Of a stretch of 55,498 bases of DNA, positions 8,668 through 17,109 are shown in pieces. Within the stretch, counting starts at the first letter, position 1; every line of letters begins with the position of its first letter. Both the position numbers and the translations under genes were made by a program. Source of the DNA: Verrucomicrobiia bacterium (GTDB lineage: Bacteria; Verrucomicrobiota; Verrucomicrobiia; Limisphaerales; Fontisphaeraceae); contig JAOAIT010000024.1 in assembly GCA_026414565.1 (NCBI GenBank), forward strand, positions 1 through 55,498, written 5' to 3'. The notes below the pieces were generated by a model. That model was given only the letters and a program-made list of their open reading frames with translations. It had not been told where the DNA came from and ran no database searches.

Positions 8668-9906
8668 CTAGGAGCCTTTCACCAGGTTGCGCAACTTCTC
8701 CTCCGCCCGCCGCAGCTCCTCCGCCATCTGCCGCGGATCGGCCGCCGGCGCGGCCGGCTTCTCCGCGGCGGGCGGCGTCACCGCCGGCTGCGCCAGTTGC
8801 GCCAGTTTGGCCGCATCAGGCGCGGCCTCCGCCGGCGCGGCCGTGGCCGCGGGCGCCGATGGCACGGCCGGCTCCGGCCGCACAAAACGCTCCAGCCGGC
8901 GATCCGGCTCCCCGCTTTCCGCCGGCCGCAAATACTCGGCCAGCACGTTGGCCGAAGTGGCCCCCGAGGTTTCCTCCGCCTGCTCGCGGGCCCGGCGCAC
9001 CACCTCCAGAAAATACCGCTCCAGATTTTGCGTCGGATTGTCCACCTGCACCTGCTCCGCCGCCACCTCCGTCCGCAGAATCTCCAGCACCTTTTCCAGC
9101 GTGGGCCGTGACAGCACCGGCGTGGTGATGCGGATGGTGTCGCGCTCGGTCAGCAAATCTTTCAGCGCCCCCATGGCCTGGATTTTGCCCCCGTAATAAA
9201 TCACCACCCGGTCGCACACATCCTCCACATCCGCCAGCAGGTGACTGCTCAAAATCACCGTCTTGCCCCGCCGCGCCAGGGCCAGGATCAAATCCTTGAC
9301 CTCCCGGCAGCCCAGCGGATCCAGCCCCGCCGTCGGCTCATCCAGAATCACCAGATCCGGGTCATTGATGAGCGCCTGCGCCAGTCCGATGCGCCGCTGC
9401 ATCCCCTTGGAAAACTCCCCCACCGCCCGCGTCCGCACCCCGCCCAACCCCACCATCTCCAGCAGTTGCTCGGTGCGCCGATCCCGCTCGCGCGGCGGCA
9501 GCTCAAATAAATCCCCAAAAAAACGCAGCGTCTCCCGCGCGTCCAGAAACCGGTACAGATAGGACTCCTCCGGCAGATACCCGATCCGCGCCTTGGTGGC
9601 CACATGCCGCGGCGAGTGATTGAACACCAGAATCTGCCCCGCCGTGGGCCGCAACAGCCCCAGAAGCATCTTCACCGTGGTGGACTTGCCCGACCCATTC
9701 GGCCCCAGCAGCCCGAACACCTCCCCGCGGTACACATCGAAATCCACCCCGTTCACCGCCCGGGCCTTGGGCCGGCCCCAGAAATCCTTGAACACCTTGG
9801 TCAGCCCCCGCACCGACACCACCACCTCGCGCCCCGCGGCCGCCGCGCCCGCCGGCGCGGGCGCCTGCGGGCGGCTGGGTTGTTCCGGCATGACTTGCGT
9901 TGCCAT
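8668..9906 (-). CDS. ABC transporter ATP-binding protein with Ala/Pro-rich C-terminal extension
   Basis: This ABC-2 exporter ATPase has Walker A GPNGSGKST (68-76), signature FSKGMQRRIG (about 163), Walker B LVILDEPTAGLDP (about 184) and the H-loop SSHLL. The NBD spans about 27-250. The remaining 160 residues hold a mixed domain, an Ala/Pro-rich linker and a charged helix at the end (EELRRAEEKLRNLVKGS). At 412 residues it is about 100 longer than typical ABC-2 ATPases. An Ala/Pro-rich N-terminal tail also precedes the domain. It is translationally close to the permease downstream (3 bases) and follows the P-type ATPase gene by 32 bases. Confidence 0.92.
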   Translation of the reverse strand: MATQVMPEQPSRPQAPAPAGAAAAGREVVVSVRGLTKVFKDFWGRPKARAVNGVDFDVYRGEVFGLLGPNGSGKSTTVKMLLGLLRPTAGQILVFNHSPRHVATKARIGYLPEESYLYRFLDARETLRFFGDLFELPPRERDRRTEQLLEMVGLGGVRTRAVGEFSKGMQRRIGLAQALINDPDLVILDEPTAGLDPLGCREVKDLILALARRGKTVILSSHLLADVEDVCDRVVIYYGGKIQAMGALKDLLTERDTIRITTPVLSRPTLEKVLEILRTEVAAEQVQVDNPTQNLERYFLEVVRRAREQAEETSGATSANVLAEYLRPAESGEPDRRLERFVRPEPAVPSAPAATAAPAEAAPDAAKLAQLAQPAVTPPAAEKPAAPAADPRQMAEELRRAEEKLRNLVKGS

Positions 9907-9938
9907 AGGGTTGCCTCCGCCTCCCTCCCCGCCCCCGC

Positions 9939-11987
9939 TCAGGCCGGTTGCGGCTTGAAGGTGATGGGTTGCTCCGGCGCGGACGCCGCAGGCGCGGCGG
10001 GCGGGCGGACCGGCTCATAATGCTCCAACTCCTCCCCCTGCCGCACCAGCCGCGCGCTGTTAAAGATGACGATGAACGAGCCGACATTGTGCATGATCGC
10101 CGCCACAATCGGGCTTAAATACCCAAACGCCGACAGCGCCAGCCCGCCCACGATGAACAGAATGCCCACCACAAAGTTTTGATTGATCACCGAGCGCGTG
10201 GCCCGCGACAGCCGCACCAGGAACGGCAGCCGCCGCAAATCATTGTTCATCAGCGCAATGGTGGCGCTGTGAATGGCCACCTCGCTCCCCGCCGCCCCCA
10301 TCGCAATCCCAATGTCCCCCGCCGCCAGCGCCGGCGCATCGTTCACGCCGTCGCCCACCACCGCCACGCGCAGCCCCTGCTGCTTGAACGCGCGCACAAA
10401 CTCCACCTTGTCCTGCGGCAGGCACTCCCCGCGGCTCTCCTCGCAGCCAATCTCGCGCGCCACCCGCGCCGCCACCGGCTGCCGGTCCCCGCTCACCATC
10501 GCAATTCGCCGCACGCCGATGGCCTTCAATTCCTCCAGCGCCGGCCGCGCCTCCGGCCGCGTCTCATCCCGCAGCCCGATCCATCCCAGAAACCGCCCCT
10601 GCCGCGCCACAAATATCAGGCTGAACCCCTCCGTCTCGTTCAAATCCACCGACTGCAGAAAATCCCCCTCCAGCCCGTGATCCCGCAGCCATTGCGCCCG
10701 CCCCACCAGCACCTCCGCGCCCTCCACCTCCGCCCTGACACCGCGCCCCGCCGTCTCGGCAAAGTTTTGCGGCTCCGCCAGCGGCACGTTCACCTCCTCC
10801 GCCAGCGCCGCCAGCGCCCGGGCCGCCGGATGATTGCTGTATTTCTCCGCCGAGGCCGCCAGCCGCAACAGCTCCGCCGCGCTCACCCCCTCCTGCGGGG
10901 CCAGGCGGCTCACCGCCAGCTTGCCCGTCGTGATGGTGCCGGTCTTGTCAAAAATGAACGCCGTCAACCGCCCTGCCAGCTCCAGATCCGCCACGTTCTT
11001 GATCAAGATGCCCAGCCGCGCCGCCGCCGACAACGCCGCCACAATCGCCGTCGGCGTCGCCAGCACAAAGGCGCACGGACACGACACCACCAGCGTCGCA
11101 ATCACGCGATTCAAATCCCGCGTGAACACCCACACCAGCGCCGCCACCACCAGCACCAGCGGCGTGTAAAAACCCATGTACTGGTCTATGATCCGCATGA
11201 TCGGCAGCCGGGTCTGCTCCGCCGCCAGGATCAAGTCCCGCACCCGCCCCAGCGTGGTGTCCCGCCCCGCGCGGCTCACCTTGATGTCCAGCACCCCCGT
11301 CAAATTCATCGTGCCCGCAAAAACTTCGTCCCCCACCTTCTTGTCCACCGGCAGCGATTCGCCGGTGATGCTCGCCTGATTGAGCGAGCTTTGCCCGGCC
11401 ACCACCACCCCGTCCGCCCCCACATTGTCCCCGGGCCGCACCCGGATGATGTCCCCCACCTTCAGCTCATGCACCGGCACCTCCTCCTCCGCTTGGCCGG
11501 TCACCCGCCGCGCCTTGGTGGGGGTGAGTTTGATCAGCGACTCAATGGAGGCCCGCGCGCCCTCGGCCGTGCGCGTCTCGATGATCTCCCCCATCAACAT
11601 GAAAAAGGCGATCACCCCCGCCGTCTTGTAATCCCCGGTGGAGATCGCGGCCAGCACCGCCAGCGCCACCAGCTCGTTGATGCTCAGCAAACCCCGCCGC
11701 AAATCCTGAATGGCGGTCCGCACAATCGGCGTCCCCAGGATCACCGCCCCCAGCATCCCGCTGGCCGCCGCCACCAGCGTGGCCCGCTCCACCACCCAGT
11801 CCACCACATAGGCGTTGATCACAAACATCAACCCGATCAGCGTCCACGTCAGCCGCACCTGCGTGTGCGAGTGATCATGCCCGCAGGCCGGACAGCTCCC
11901 GCCCGCATGATGATGATGATGCGCCTCAGGATGAGCGTCAGGGCCATCCTCGGCCTTCCGGCGGCTGAGCAGGGAGGTGACTTGCAT
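9939..11987 (-). CDS. P1B-type heavy-metal-translocating ATPase
   Basis: This metal-export pump of 682 residues has TGES in SITGESLPV, the transmembrane metal site CPC in SCPCAFVLATPTA, phosphorylation motif DKTGTIT, the P1B hallmark HP in SNHPAARAL, and GDGVNDAPAL. The N-terminus lacks a classical HMA (GMxCxxC) domain but carries a His/Cys-rich segment (HHHHH, then SCPACGHDHSHTQ, about residues 19-43) likely to bind metal. The last TM pair contains MHNVGSFIVIFNSARL, which does not match the CopA YN/MxxSS pattern, so copper is less likely and Zn/Cd/Mn-like ions are more likely; the exact metal is open. It sits inside the SPFH/ABC operon, four bases before the hflK stop boundary. Confidence 0.92.
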   Translation of the reverse strand: MQVTSLLSRRKAEDGPDAHPEAHHHHHAGGSCPACGHDHSHTQVRLTWTLIGLMFVINAYVVDWVVERATLVAAASGMLGAVILGTPIVRTAIQDLRRGLLSINELVALAVLAAISTGDYKTAGVIAFFMLMGEIIETRTAEGARASIESLIKLTPTKARRVTGQAEEEVPVHELKVGDIIRVRPGDNVGADGVVVAGQSSLNQASITGESLPVDKKVGDEVFAGTMNLTGVLDIKVSRAGRDTTLGRVRDLILAAEQTRLPIMRIIDQYMGFYTPLVLVVAALVWVFTRDLNRVIATLVVSCPCAFVLATPTAIVAALSAAARLGILIKNVADLELAGRLTAFIFDKTGTITTGKLAVSRLAPQEGVSAAELLRLAASAEKYSNHPAARALAALAEEVNVPLAEPQNFAETAGRGVRAEVEGAEVLVGRAQWLRDHGLEGDFLQSVDLNETEGFSLIFVARQGRFLGWIGLRDETRPEARPALEELKAIGVRRIAMVSGDRQPVAARVAREIGCEESRGECLPQDKVEFVRAFKQQGLRVAVVGDGVNDAPALAAGDIGIAMGAAGSEVAIHSATIALMNNDLRRLPFLVRLSRATRSVINQNFVVGILFIVGGLALSAFGYLSPIVAAIMHNVGSFIVIFNSARLVRQGEELEHYEPVRPPAAPAASAPEQPITFKPQPA

Positions 11988-11990
11988 AAC

Positions 11991-13076
11991 TTAATGCTTG
12001 TGCTCGGGGGCGGCGGGCGCCGGGCTTTCGGTCTTCAACCGCGCAGGTTCACGATTCAACTGCAACCGCAGCTCGCGCGGCCGCCCGTCCGCGCGCGCCG
12101 GCAGGAAAAACTTGTCCTGCGCGTTGGTCAACACCCGGCCCAGCGTCTCCACCTGCAGGCGGGCCGTGAACAGCGCGGCGTCCCGCCGGTAGCTGGGCAG
12201 CAGGTCCAGAAAATATCGCGCCTCCGCCTCCACCTCGGCCACCAGCCGGTTGCGCTCCGCCTCGGCGGCGTTGCGGCGGGCGCTGGCCTCGCCCTGGGCG
12301 CGGGCCCGCACGCCGTTGGCATGGGCCTGGGCCTCGTTCACCTTGGTGTGCAGCTCGCTCTCGGCCGCCGTGACCTGGTCAAAGGCCGCCTTCACCTGCC
12401 GCGGCGGGACGGTCACCAGATCCAGTTGCTCCACCACAATCCCCAGCCCCTGCTCGCGCGCCAGTTGTTCCACGCGCGCCAGCATCCGCTCCTTCACCGC
12501 GGGCAGGTTCAGCCGCAGGGCGTCGTCCACGCTGAACTGCGCCATGGCATGAAACAACGCATTGTTCAGGGCGTTGGTCACCAGCGCCATCGCGTTGGTG
12601 AACCCAAAGTAAAACCGCACCGGCTCCACCACCCGGTACCGCAACTGCGCCTGCGCGTGAATGATGTTGCCGTCCCCCGTGACCGCGTACCCGTCCAGCA
12701 CCGGATTCAACCGCGGCGGCGGCGTGTTGGCCGCCGGGCCCCGCAGCTCCCGCGGCCAGCCCACCGTCGAGCTGGCGCTCAAAATCTGCTGCGCCGGTAT
12801 CTTCACCACCTCGTCAATCGGATACGGCCAGGCCAGATGAAAACCCGGCCCCAGCACCGCCTCCTCGCCCCGCCCCACCGGCTGGCCAAACCGCAGGAGC
12901 ACGGCGCGCTCGTTCTGCGAAACGGTGAAGAAATTGGACCCGCAGAAATACACCACCAGCACCACCAGCGCCAGCCGGACCAGCCCAAAGCTGCTCTTCA
13001 ACGCCTCGGCCAGCGCCTGCGTGCCGGCGTCACTCCATCCGCCCGGGGCGGGCGGTTTGGTTGGCGTGGGGTTCAT
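11991..13076 (-). CDS. hflK: HflK-like SPFH-domain membrane protein
   Basis: HflK and HflC form a large membrane cage that modulates the FtsH protease. This 361-residue protein has one N-terminal TM helix (VRLALVVLVVYFCGSNFFTV, about 32-51), then the SPFH/Band-7 domain starting ERAVLLRFGQPVG with GPGFHLAWPYPIDEV, and a coiled-coil region rich in Ala/Glu/Arg (NEAQAHANGVRARAQGEASARRNAAEAERNRL). The C-terminus ends APEHKH. It lacks the Gly-rich N-terminus of proteobacterial HflK. Its ATG overlaps the hflC stop by four bases, giving the order hflC-hflK, the reverse of E. coli. Confidence 0.85.
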   Translation of the reverse strand: MNPTPTKPPAPGGWSDAGTQALAEALKSSFGLVRLALVVLVVYFCGSNFFTVSQNERAVLLRFGQPVGRGEEAVLGPGFHLAWPYPIDEVVKIPAQQILSASSTVGWPRELRGPAANTPPPRLNPVLDGYAVTGDGNIIHAQAQLRYRVVEPVRFYFGFTNAMALVTNALNNALFHAMAQFSVDDALRLNLPAVKERMLARVEQLAREQGLGIVVEQLDLVTVPPRQVKAAFDQVTAAESELHTKVNEAQAHANGVRARAQGEASARRNAAEAERNRLVAEVEAEARYFLDLLPSYRRDAALFTARLQVETLGRVLTNAQDKFFLPARADGRPRELRLQLNREPARLKTESPAPAAPEHKH

Positions 13077-13981
13077 GGCTGGGTCCCGCGCGCCGGCGCC
13101 GCCGGCTCCTTCATCAAATCAAAGGGCGGCGTGCGCTGATCCAAAATCAACGTGCTCCGCTCCTGCAGCGCCTGCTCCAGCGCCTTGAGCTTCAGCAGCA
13201 GCACCGCCAGCTCCGGGCTTTGCTCGAACACCTGAAACGCCTTCGCCGCCTCCGCGTCCCCCTGCCCCCGGATCAACGCCGCCTCCCGCTCGGCCTCCGC
13301 CAGGATTTTCTCGCGGTCCCGCTCCGCCGCCGTGCGGATTTCCATGGCCCGCGACTCGCCCTCCCCTTGAAAGGTCTGCCCCAGCCGCTGCCGCTCCTTC
13401 TGCATCCGGTCAAACACCTTTTCCGTGATGCTCTCCGGCAGGCCCAGGCGCTTGATGCGCACAAACTCCACCGCAATCCCGTAGCCCGCCGCCGCCTCGG
13501 GTTTCACCCGGGCCAGAATCTCCTCCTCCACCTGCGCCAGCTTCATTTCGTTGGGATCGGTCGAGATAAAATGCCGGAACGGATGCTGCCCCACCGTCTC
13601 GTTCTTCTTGCTCCGGATCATTTCATCCAGCCGCCGCGTGGCCTCGGTCAGCGAGCCGCCGGCAAAGTTGACGAAGAACTTTTCCGGATCGGCAATCGTC
13701 CAGCCCGCATACACCGAGATCAACAGATTCCGCCCGTCGCTGGTCAGCGTTTCATCCAGCTTGCTCTCGAAGTTCTGCACCCGGCGGTCCAGGTAATAAA
13801 CCTTCTGAATCGGCCACGGCAGCCGGAATTTCAGGCCCGGCTCGGTGATGGTGCGCGAGACGCGGCTGAAGGTGGTCACGATGGCCAGCTCGGTCTGGCG
13901 CACCTGAAACGCCACCAGCAAAAAGACAAACAACACCATCAGCAGGATGCCGACAGCCAGATTGATGCGATTGCGGTTCAT
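13073..13981 (-). CDS. hflC: HflC-like SPFH-domain membrane protein
   Basis: The 302-residue partner of HflK. It starts at the ATG at 13981 with a TM helix (LAVGILLMVLFVFLLVAF), then the SPFH core (ELAIVTTFSRVSRTITEPGL, RLPWPIQKVYYLDRRVQNFE), and the HflC-typical GIAVEFVRIKRLGLPESITEKVFDRM. Next come the coiled coil ERQRLGQTFQGEGESRAMEI and RDREKILAEAEREAALIRGQGDAEA. The longer open frame upstream is spurious because it runs antisense-like through the previous gene's coding frame. The gene is 14 bases after the large SPFH gene and overlaps hflK by four bases. Confidence 0.9.
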   Translation of the reverse strand: MNRNRINLAVGILLMVLFVFLLVAFQVRQTELAIVTTFSRVSRTITEPGLKFRLPWPIQKVYYLDRRVQNFESKLDETLTSDGRNLLISVYAGWTIADPEKFFVNFAGGSLTEATRRLDEMIRSKKNETVGQHPFRHFISTDPNEMKLAQVEEEILARVKPEAAAGYGIAVEFVRIKRLGLPESITEKVFDRMQKERQRLGQTFQGEGESRAMEIRTAAERDREKILAEAEREAALIRGQGDAEAAKAFQVFEQSPELAVLLLKLKALEQALQERSTLILDQRTPPFDLMKEPAAPARGTQP

Positions 13982-13995
13982 AGACCGTTGCCCGT

Positions 13996-15942
13996 TTATT
14001 TGGTTTTGGGGGGAGGCAGCACCACGTCGTCTATCCCCGGACGCAGCTTGTCTTCCAGATTCAACTGGATCACGTCCTCGGTGTTCGTGGCGGCCAGCAC
14101 CACTTTGCGCCCCGCCGCCCCGCCCCGCACCAGCGCCTGCAAATAGCCCCGCGCCGCAAACACCTGCGGCGATGCCTGCCAGGCCTGCCGCTGATGGTTG
14201 AACCGGATGGCCTGCGCCTGCGCGTCCGCCGCCCGCCGCAGCGCGTAAATCTCCGCCTCCGCCCGCCGCCGCGCCGCCTCCGCCCGGGCCTCCGGCAGCG
14301 TCTTGGCGGCGTAGCCCTCGGCCTCCAGAATCTTCGCCTCCTTCTCCTGCAACGCCGCCACCACCTCCTGATAGGCCGGCGCAATCCGCACCGGCGGGTG
14401 GATGTTCTGCAGCCCCACAAACACAATGCGCACCCCCAGCTTCAGCTCGTTGGCCCGCTGCTGGATGCGCTGGCGCAGCTCCTCCGCCGTCCGCTGGCGG
14501 CCGGTGGTCAAAATGTCGTTCAAATCCGCGCTCACCAGATACCGCACCACCTCCCGCGTGGCCACCCGCTCCAGCAGGGCCGCCCCGTCGCTGTAATTGG
14601 TGGCCCACATCAGCAGGTTGGTCACCTGGTATTGCACCGGCAGGTCCACCGCCAGCAGGTTCACCGGCGCCGCCTGGTTGCCCTCCCGCCCCGCCTCGCT
14701 GTCCTCGCGGCTGGCCACCAGCAAATTAAACTCACCCTTCGCGTGCGCCTCCGTCCACAACACCGCCTGCGGCTCCTCCGCCCCCCCCGCCTTCGCCCGC
14801 CCGTGCGCATGGCCATGCGCCCCCCCCTCCTCCTCCGCCGCCTCCTCTTCATGGGGACTGTGCCCAATGGAAAAAGTCTGAATCCGCTCCGTGCGATAAC
14901 GATACACCCGGTCCACCGGCCACGGCCATTTCAAGTGTCCGCCCGCCTCCAGCAACCGCGGCACCGGCCGGCCAAAACGCTCCAAAATGGCCTGCTCCCC
15001 CGGCTCGATGAACACCACACACGTCGAGAGCAGCAGCAGACCAAGCTGCGCCAGCAAAAACAACCCCAGATACCGCTGCAAAAACTGGTAAAACCACGTC
15101 TCCGATACCTTGAACCCAAACTGATAATCCAGCGCATGGGCCACCGTGGTGAAGATGCCCTCCGGCTGGCTCGCCAGTCCCACCAGCCGGCTCTCAAAAA
15201 GCAGCCGCCGCTCCGCCCCTTTGACCCGCGGCCGGTAAATCTCCAGGATGAGCGTCAGCGCGTTTTCCACCCCCACCACCGCCAGCGCCAGCACCAGCGC
15301 CCGCGCCACCCAGCCGTCCACCCGCGGGTAGCCTGCCAGATCCGCCCCCACGCCCGCCGCCACCAGCCCGCACAGATAGGCCCCCAGCAAAACATACCCC
15401 GCCGCCGGCCGCAGCAGCCGCTCCCGCGTCAGCCGCACCAGGTTGGCCGCCACTTTCCCAAACAAAAACAACACCAGCCCCACCCCGCCATAAATCGCCA
15501 GCGCCACCCCCCCATGCGCCAAAACCCCGCCCGTGGGCTCCTCCAGCCGGCGGGCGGGACTGCCCAGCCACTGCCACAACAGCCACGCGCCCCCCCACTG
15601 CAACGCCAGCAGCACCACCGCCACCCCCGGCGCAAAGTATTTCTCAAACTGCTCCCGCGCCCGCCGCGCCGGCCGCAGCTCGGCCTCCTCCCCCCGAAAC
15701 AACGCGGCCTCCGTGGATTTGCGGGCCAGCTCCTCCAGCTCAAGCTGCTCCTGCCGCTCGCTTTCCTCCAGCCCCATCTGGAACCGGCTCACCAGCGCGG
15801 CCAGAAAACCCATCCCCAAAAACACCGCCACCACCTGCCCCGCCGCCGAGCCGGCATACCGCCCCATGGCAAAGGTCACCCCCGCGGCCAGCAACAGCAC
15901 CGCGGTGTTCATGCTCGCATTTGTGCGCCATTGGCGTTCCAT
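13996..15942 (-). CDS. Large polytopic SPFH-domain protein (third HflK/C-like paralogue)
   Basis: This 648-residue protein joins an N-terminal membrane domain of about 280 residues, with roughly seven or eight TM segments, to a C-terminal SPFH domain (CVVFIEPGEQAILERFGRPV, then LKWPWPVDRVYRYRTER). A coiled coil follows (RAEAARRRAEAEIYALRRAADAQAQ). Between SPFH strands is a His/Glu-rich insertion at about residues 355-385 (SPHEEEAAEEEGGAHGHAHG), plausibly metal-binding. The ATG at 15942 follows TTAAGGG and lies just after the upstream stop; an ATG at 15969 would overlap it by 23 bases. Ordinary HflK proteins have one TM helix, so this is an unusual architecture. It is probably a scaffold for the neighbouring transporters and the HflKC cage. 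Confidence 0.85.
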   Translation of the reverse strand: MERQWRTNASMNTAVLLLAAGVTFAMGRYAGSAAGQVVAVFLGMGFLAALVSRFQMGLEESERQEQLELEELARKSTEAALFRGEEAELRPARRAREQFEKYFAPGVAVVLLALQWGGAWLLWQWLGSPARRLEEPTGGVLAHGGVALAIYGGVGLVLFLFGKVAANLVRLTRERLLRPAAGYVLLGAYLCGLVAAGVGADLAGYPRVDGWVARALVLALAVVGVENALTLILEIYRPRVKGAERRLLFESRLVGLASQPEGIFTTVAHALDYQFGFKVSETWFYQFLQRYLGLFLLAQLGLLLLSTCVVFIEPGEQAILERFGRPVPRLLEAGGHLKWPWPVDRVYRYRTERIQTFSIGHSPHEEEAAEEEGGAHGHAHGRAKAGGAEEPQAVLWTEAHAKGEFNLLVASREDSEAGREGNQAAPVNLLAVDLPVQYQVTNLLMWATNYSDGAALLERVATREVVRYLVSADLNDILTTGRQRTAEELRQRIQQRANELKLGVRIVFVGLQNIHPPVRIAPAYQEVVAALQEKEAKILEAEGYAAKTLPEARAEAARRRAEAEIYALRRAADAQAQAIRFNHQRQAWQASPQVFAARGYLQALVRGGAAGRKVVLAATNTEDVIQLNLEDKLRPGIDDVVLPPPKTK

Positions 15943-15946
15943 GCCC

Positions 15947-16912
15947 TTAACCCAGCTCGCGATCCTCAAACAAAACCAGTGCCACCATCAAGGCCGCCCC
16001 CGTATAACATACGCTGTACCCCAGCGCCCGCCCCACATAACCCCACAATCCCGGGATGGCCTGATCCGTCTCCATCGCATCGGCAATCCAGAAACTCTGC
16101 CAGTTGGGCACCAGCGCGTAAAGACTGGAACCCACCCACGAGCCTTGCGCCGCCAGCGTGCCAAAAAGATACGGCGACATCAACCCCAGTAAAAACAAAC
16201 CCGAACACACCGCCAGCGTGGCCACCATCTCCAGCCGCGTCGAGCACGCCAGCGCCAGCCCCGCCAGCATCCACACCGCCATCAAGATCAACAGCCCCGC
16301 CGGCAGCATCCGCCAGTCCACCCCCGTCCCAAACGCCTGCACCTTCCCGCTCTTGTCCAGAAAATTGATCAGCACAAAACCCAGTGTCGCCGTCAGCACC
16401 AGGCTCAACACCGCATCCGACACAAACGGCCGGCGCAAAAAATAATTGCTCAACCCCGCCAGCCCGTAGGCCAGCCCCAGCGACACCACCCACAGCGCCA
16501 GCCCCAGCCGATCCGCCCGCCCATACGCATCAAACGCCATCCGGCTCGCCAGCAGCGCCCCCAGCAAATTCAGGTACGTCATCAACGTCATCGCCCCCGC
16601 CAGCCCCGCATATTTGGCCAGCAAAAAACGCGCCCGCCCCACCGGCTTCGCCAGCACCGCCAGCGCCGTGCCAAACTTGATCTCCCGCGCCAGCGACGCC
16701 GACGCGCTCAGCACCGCCCCCAGCAGCCCCGCCAGCAGCATCACCGCCAGCACGCTGTCCTTCACCATCTTCGGATCATCGCCCAGCCCGAAATACGGCA
16801 CACACGCCAAAAACACCTCGAAAAACGCCGAAGCCGTCGCCAACAACGGAAACACCGGCTGACGTATCAGCTCCATGAATGTATTGGCTGCGATGGTCCA
16901 AAATTGCCGCAT
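15947..16912 (-). CDS. ABC-2 family permease
   Basis: The first gene of the eight-gene operon encodes a 321-residue integral membrane protein with about six to eight hydrophobic helices: VFPLLATASAFFEVFLACVPYF, SVLAVMLLAGLLGAVLSASA, AMTLMTYLNLLGALLAS, LGLALWVVSLGLAYGLAGLS and others. The loop SLAREIKFGTALAVLAKPVGRARFLLAKY is the conserved cytoplasmic segment of ABC-2 permeases of the NosY/YhaP kind. No ATPase is adjacent, so it probably shares the ATPase encoded five genes downstream with the second permease. The ATG lies 4 bases from the next gene on the other end. Confidence 0.85.
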   Translation of the reverse strand: MRQFWTIAANTFMELIRQPVFPLLATASAFFEVFLACVPYFGLGDDPKMVKDSVLAVMLLAGLLGAVLSASASLAREIKFGTALAVLAKPVGRARFLLAKYAGLAGAMTLMTYLNLLGALLASRMAFDAYGRADRLGLALWVVSLGLAYGLAGLSNYFLRRPFVSDAVLSLVLTATLGFVLINFLDKSGKVQAFGTGVDWRMLPAGLLILMAVWMLAGLALACSTRLEMVATLAVCSGLFLLGLMSPYLFGTLAAQGSWVGSSLYALVPNWQSFWIADAMETDQAIPGLWGYVGRALGYSVCYTGAALMVALVLFEDRELG

Positions 16913-16992
16913 GTCCCGCTCATCCCTTTCCCAACCGCCCCCGCCGCTGCTTCAACCGGCGCACTCCCCATCCTATCCGCTTGGACAGGGTC

Positions 16993-17009
16993 TGAACAGC
17001 TTCTGTTCA
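16993..17009. promoter_or_regulatory. Palindromic operator candidate upstream of the SPFH/ABC operon
   Basis: TGAACAG-CTT-CTGTTCA is a perfect 7-base inverted repeat with a 3-base centre. It lies immediately downstream of the sigma-54-like element on the minus strand, covering the expected transcription start about 85-95 bases before the first gene. It does not fit the GAAC-N4-GTTC spacing of a classical LexA box. Confidence 0.55.
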
Positions 17010-17025
17010 AGCCAGAACCGTGCCA
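17010..17025 (-). promoter_or_regulatory. Sigma-54-type (-24/-12) promoter candidate
   Basis: Read on the minus strand the bases are TGGCACGGTTCTGGCT. The sigma-54 consensus is TGGCACR-N4-TTGCW, and this differs at one position only, with the invariant GG and GC dinucleotides correctly spaced. It points into the eight-gene operon that begins at 16912. An enhancer-binding activator would be needed; none is encoded in the window. Confidence 0.55.
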
Positions 17026-17109
17026 CGCCCGCCCACCTCATGCAAGTGACTCCCGCACAGCATTTTCCGTCTCAACCGCACCCACCCGCCCCCGCCCGTT
17101 GCTCGTTTT

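Noticed and set aside
10179-13139. Very long plus-strand open frame (over 980 codons) opposite the P-type ATPase and hflK genes
   Set aside because: It is rich in Arg, His, Pro and Gln and has no domain. High GC at third positions of the real genes keeps the opposite frame open. Similar Arg/His-rich frames opposite other genes were left out for the same reason.
16993-17009. LexA/SOS-box reading of the TGAACAG-CTT-CTGTTCA palindrome
   Set aside because: The known SOS spacings (GAAC-N4-GTTC, CTGT-N8-ACAG) do not fit this repeat, and no DNA-repair gene is adjacent. It is recorded only as an operator candidate.
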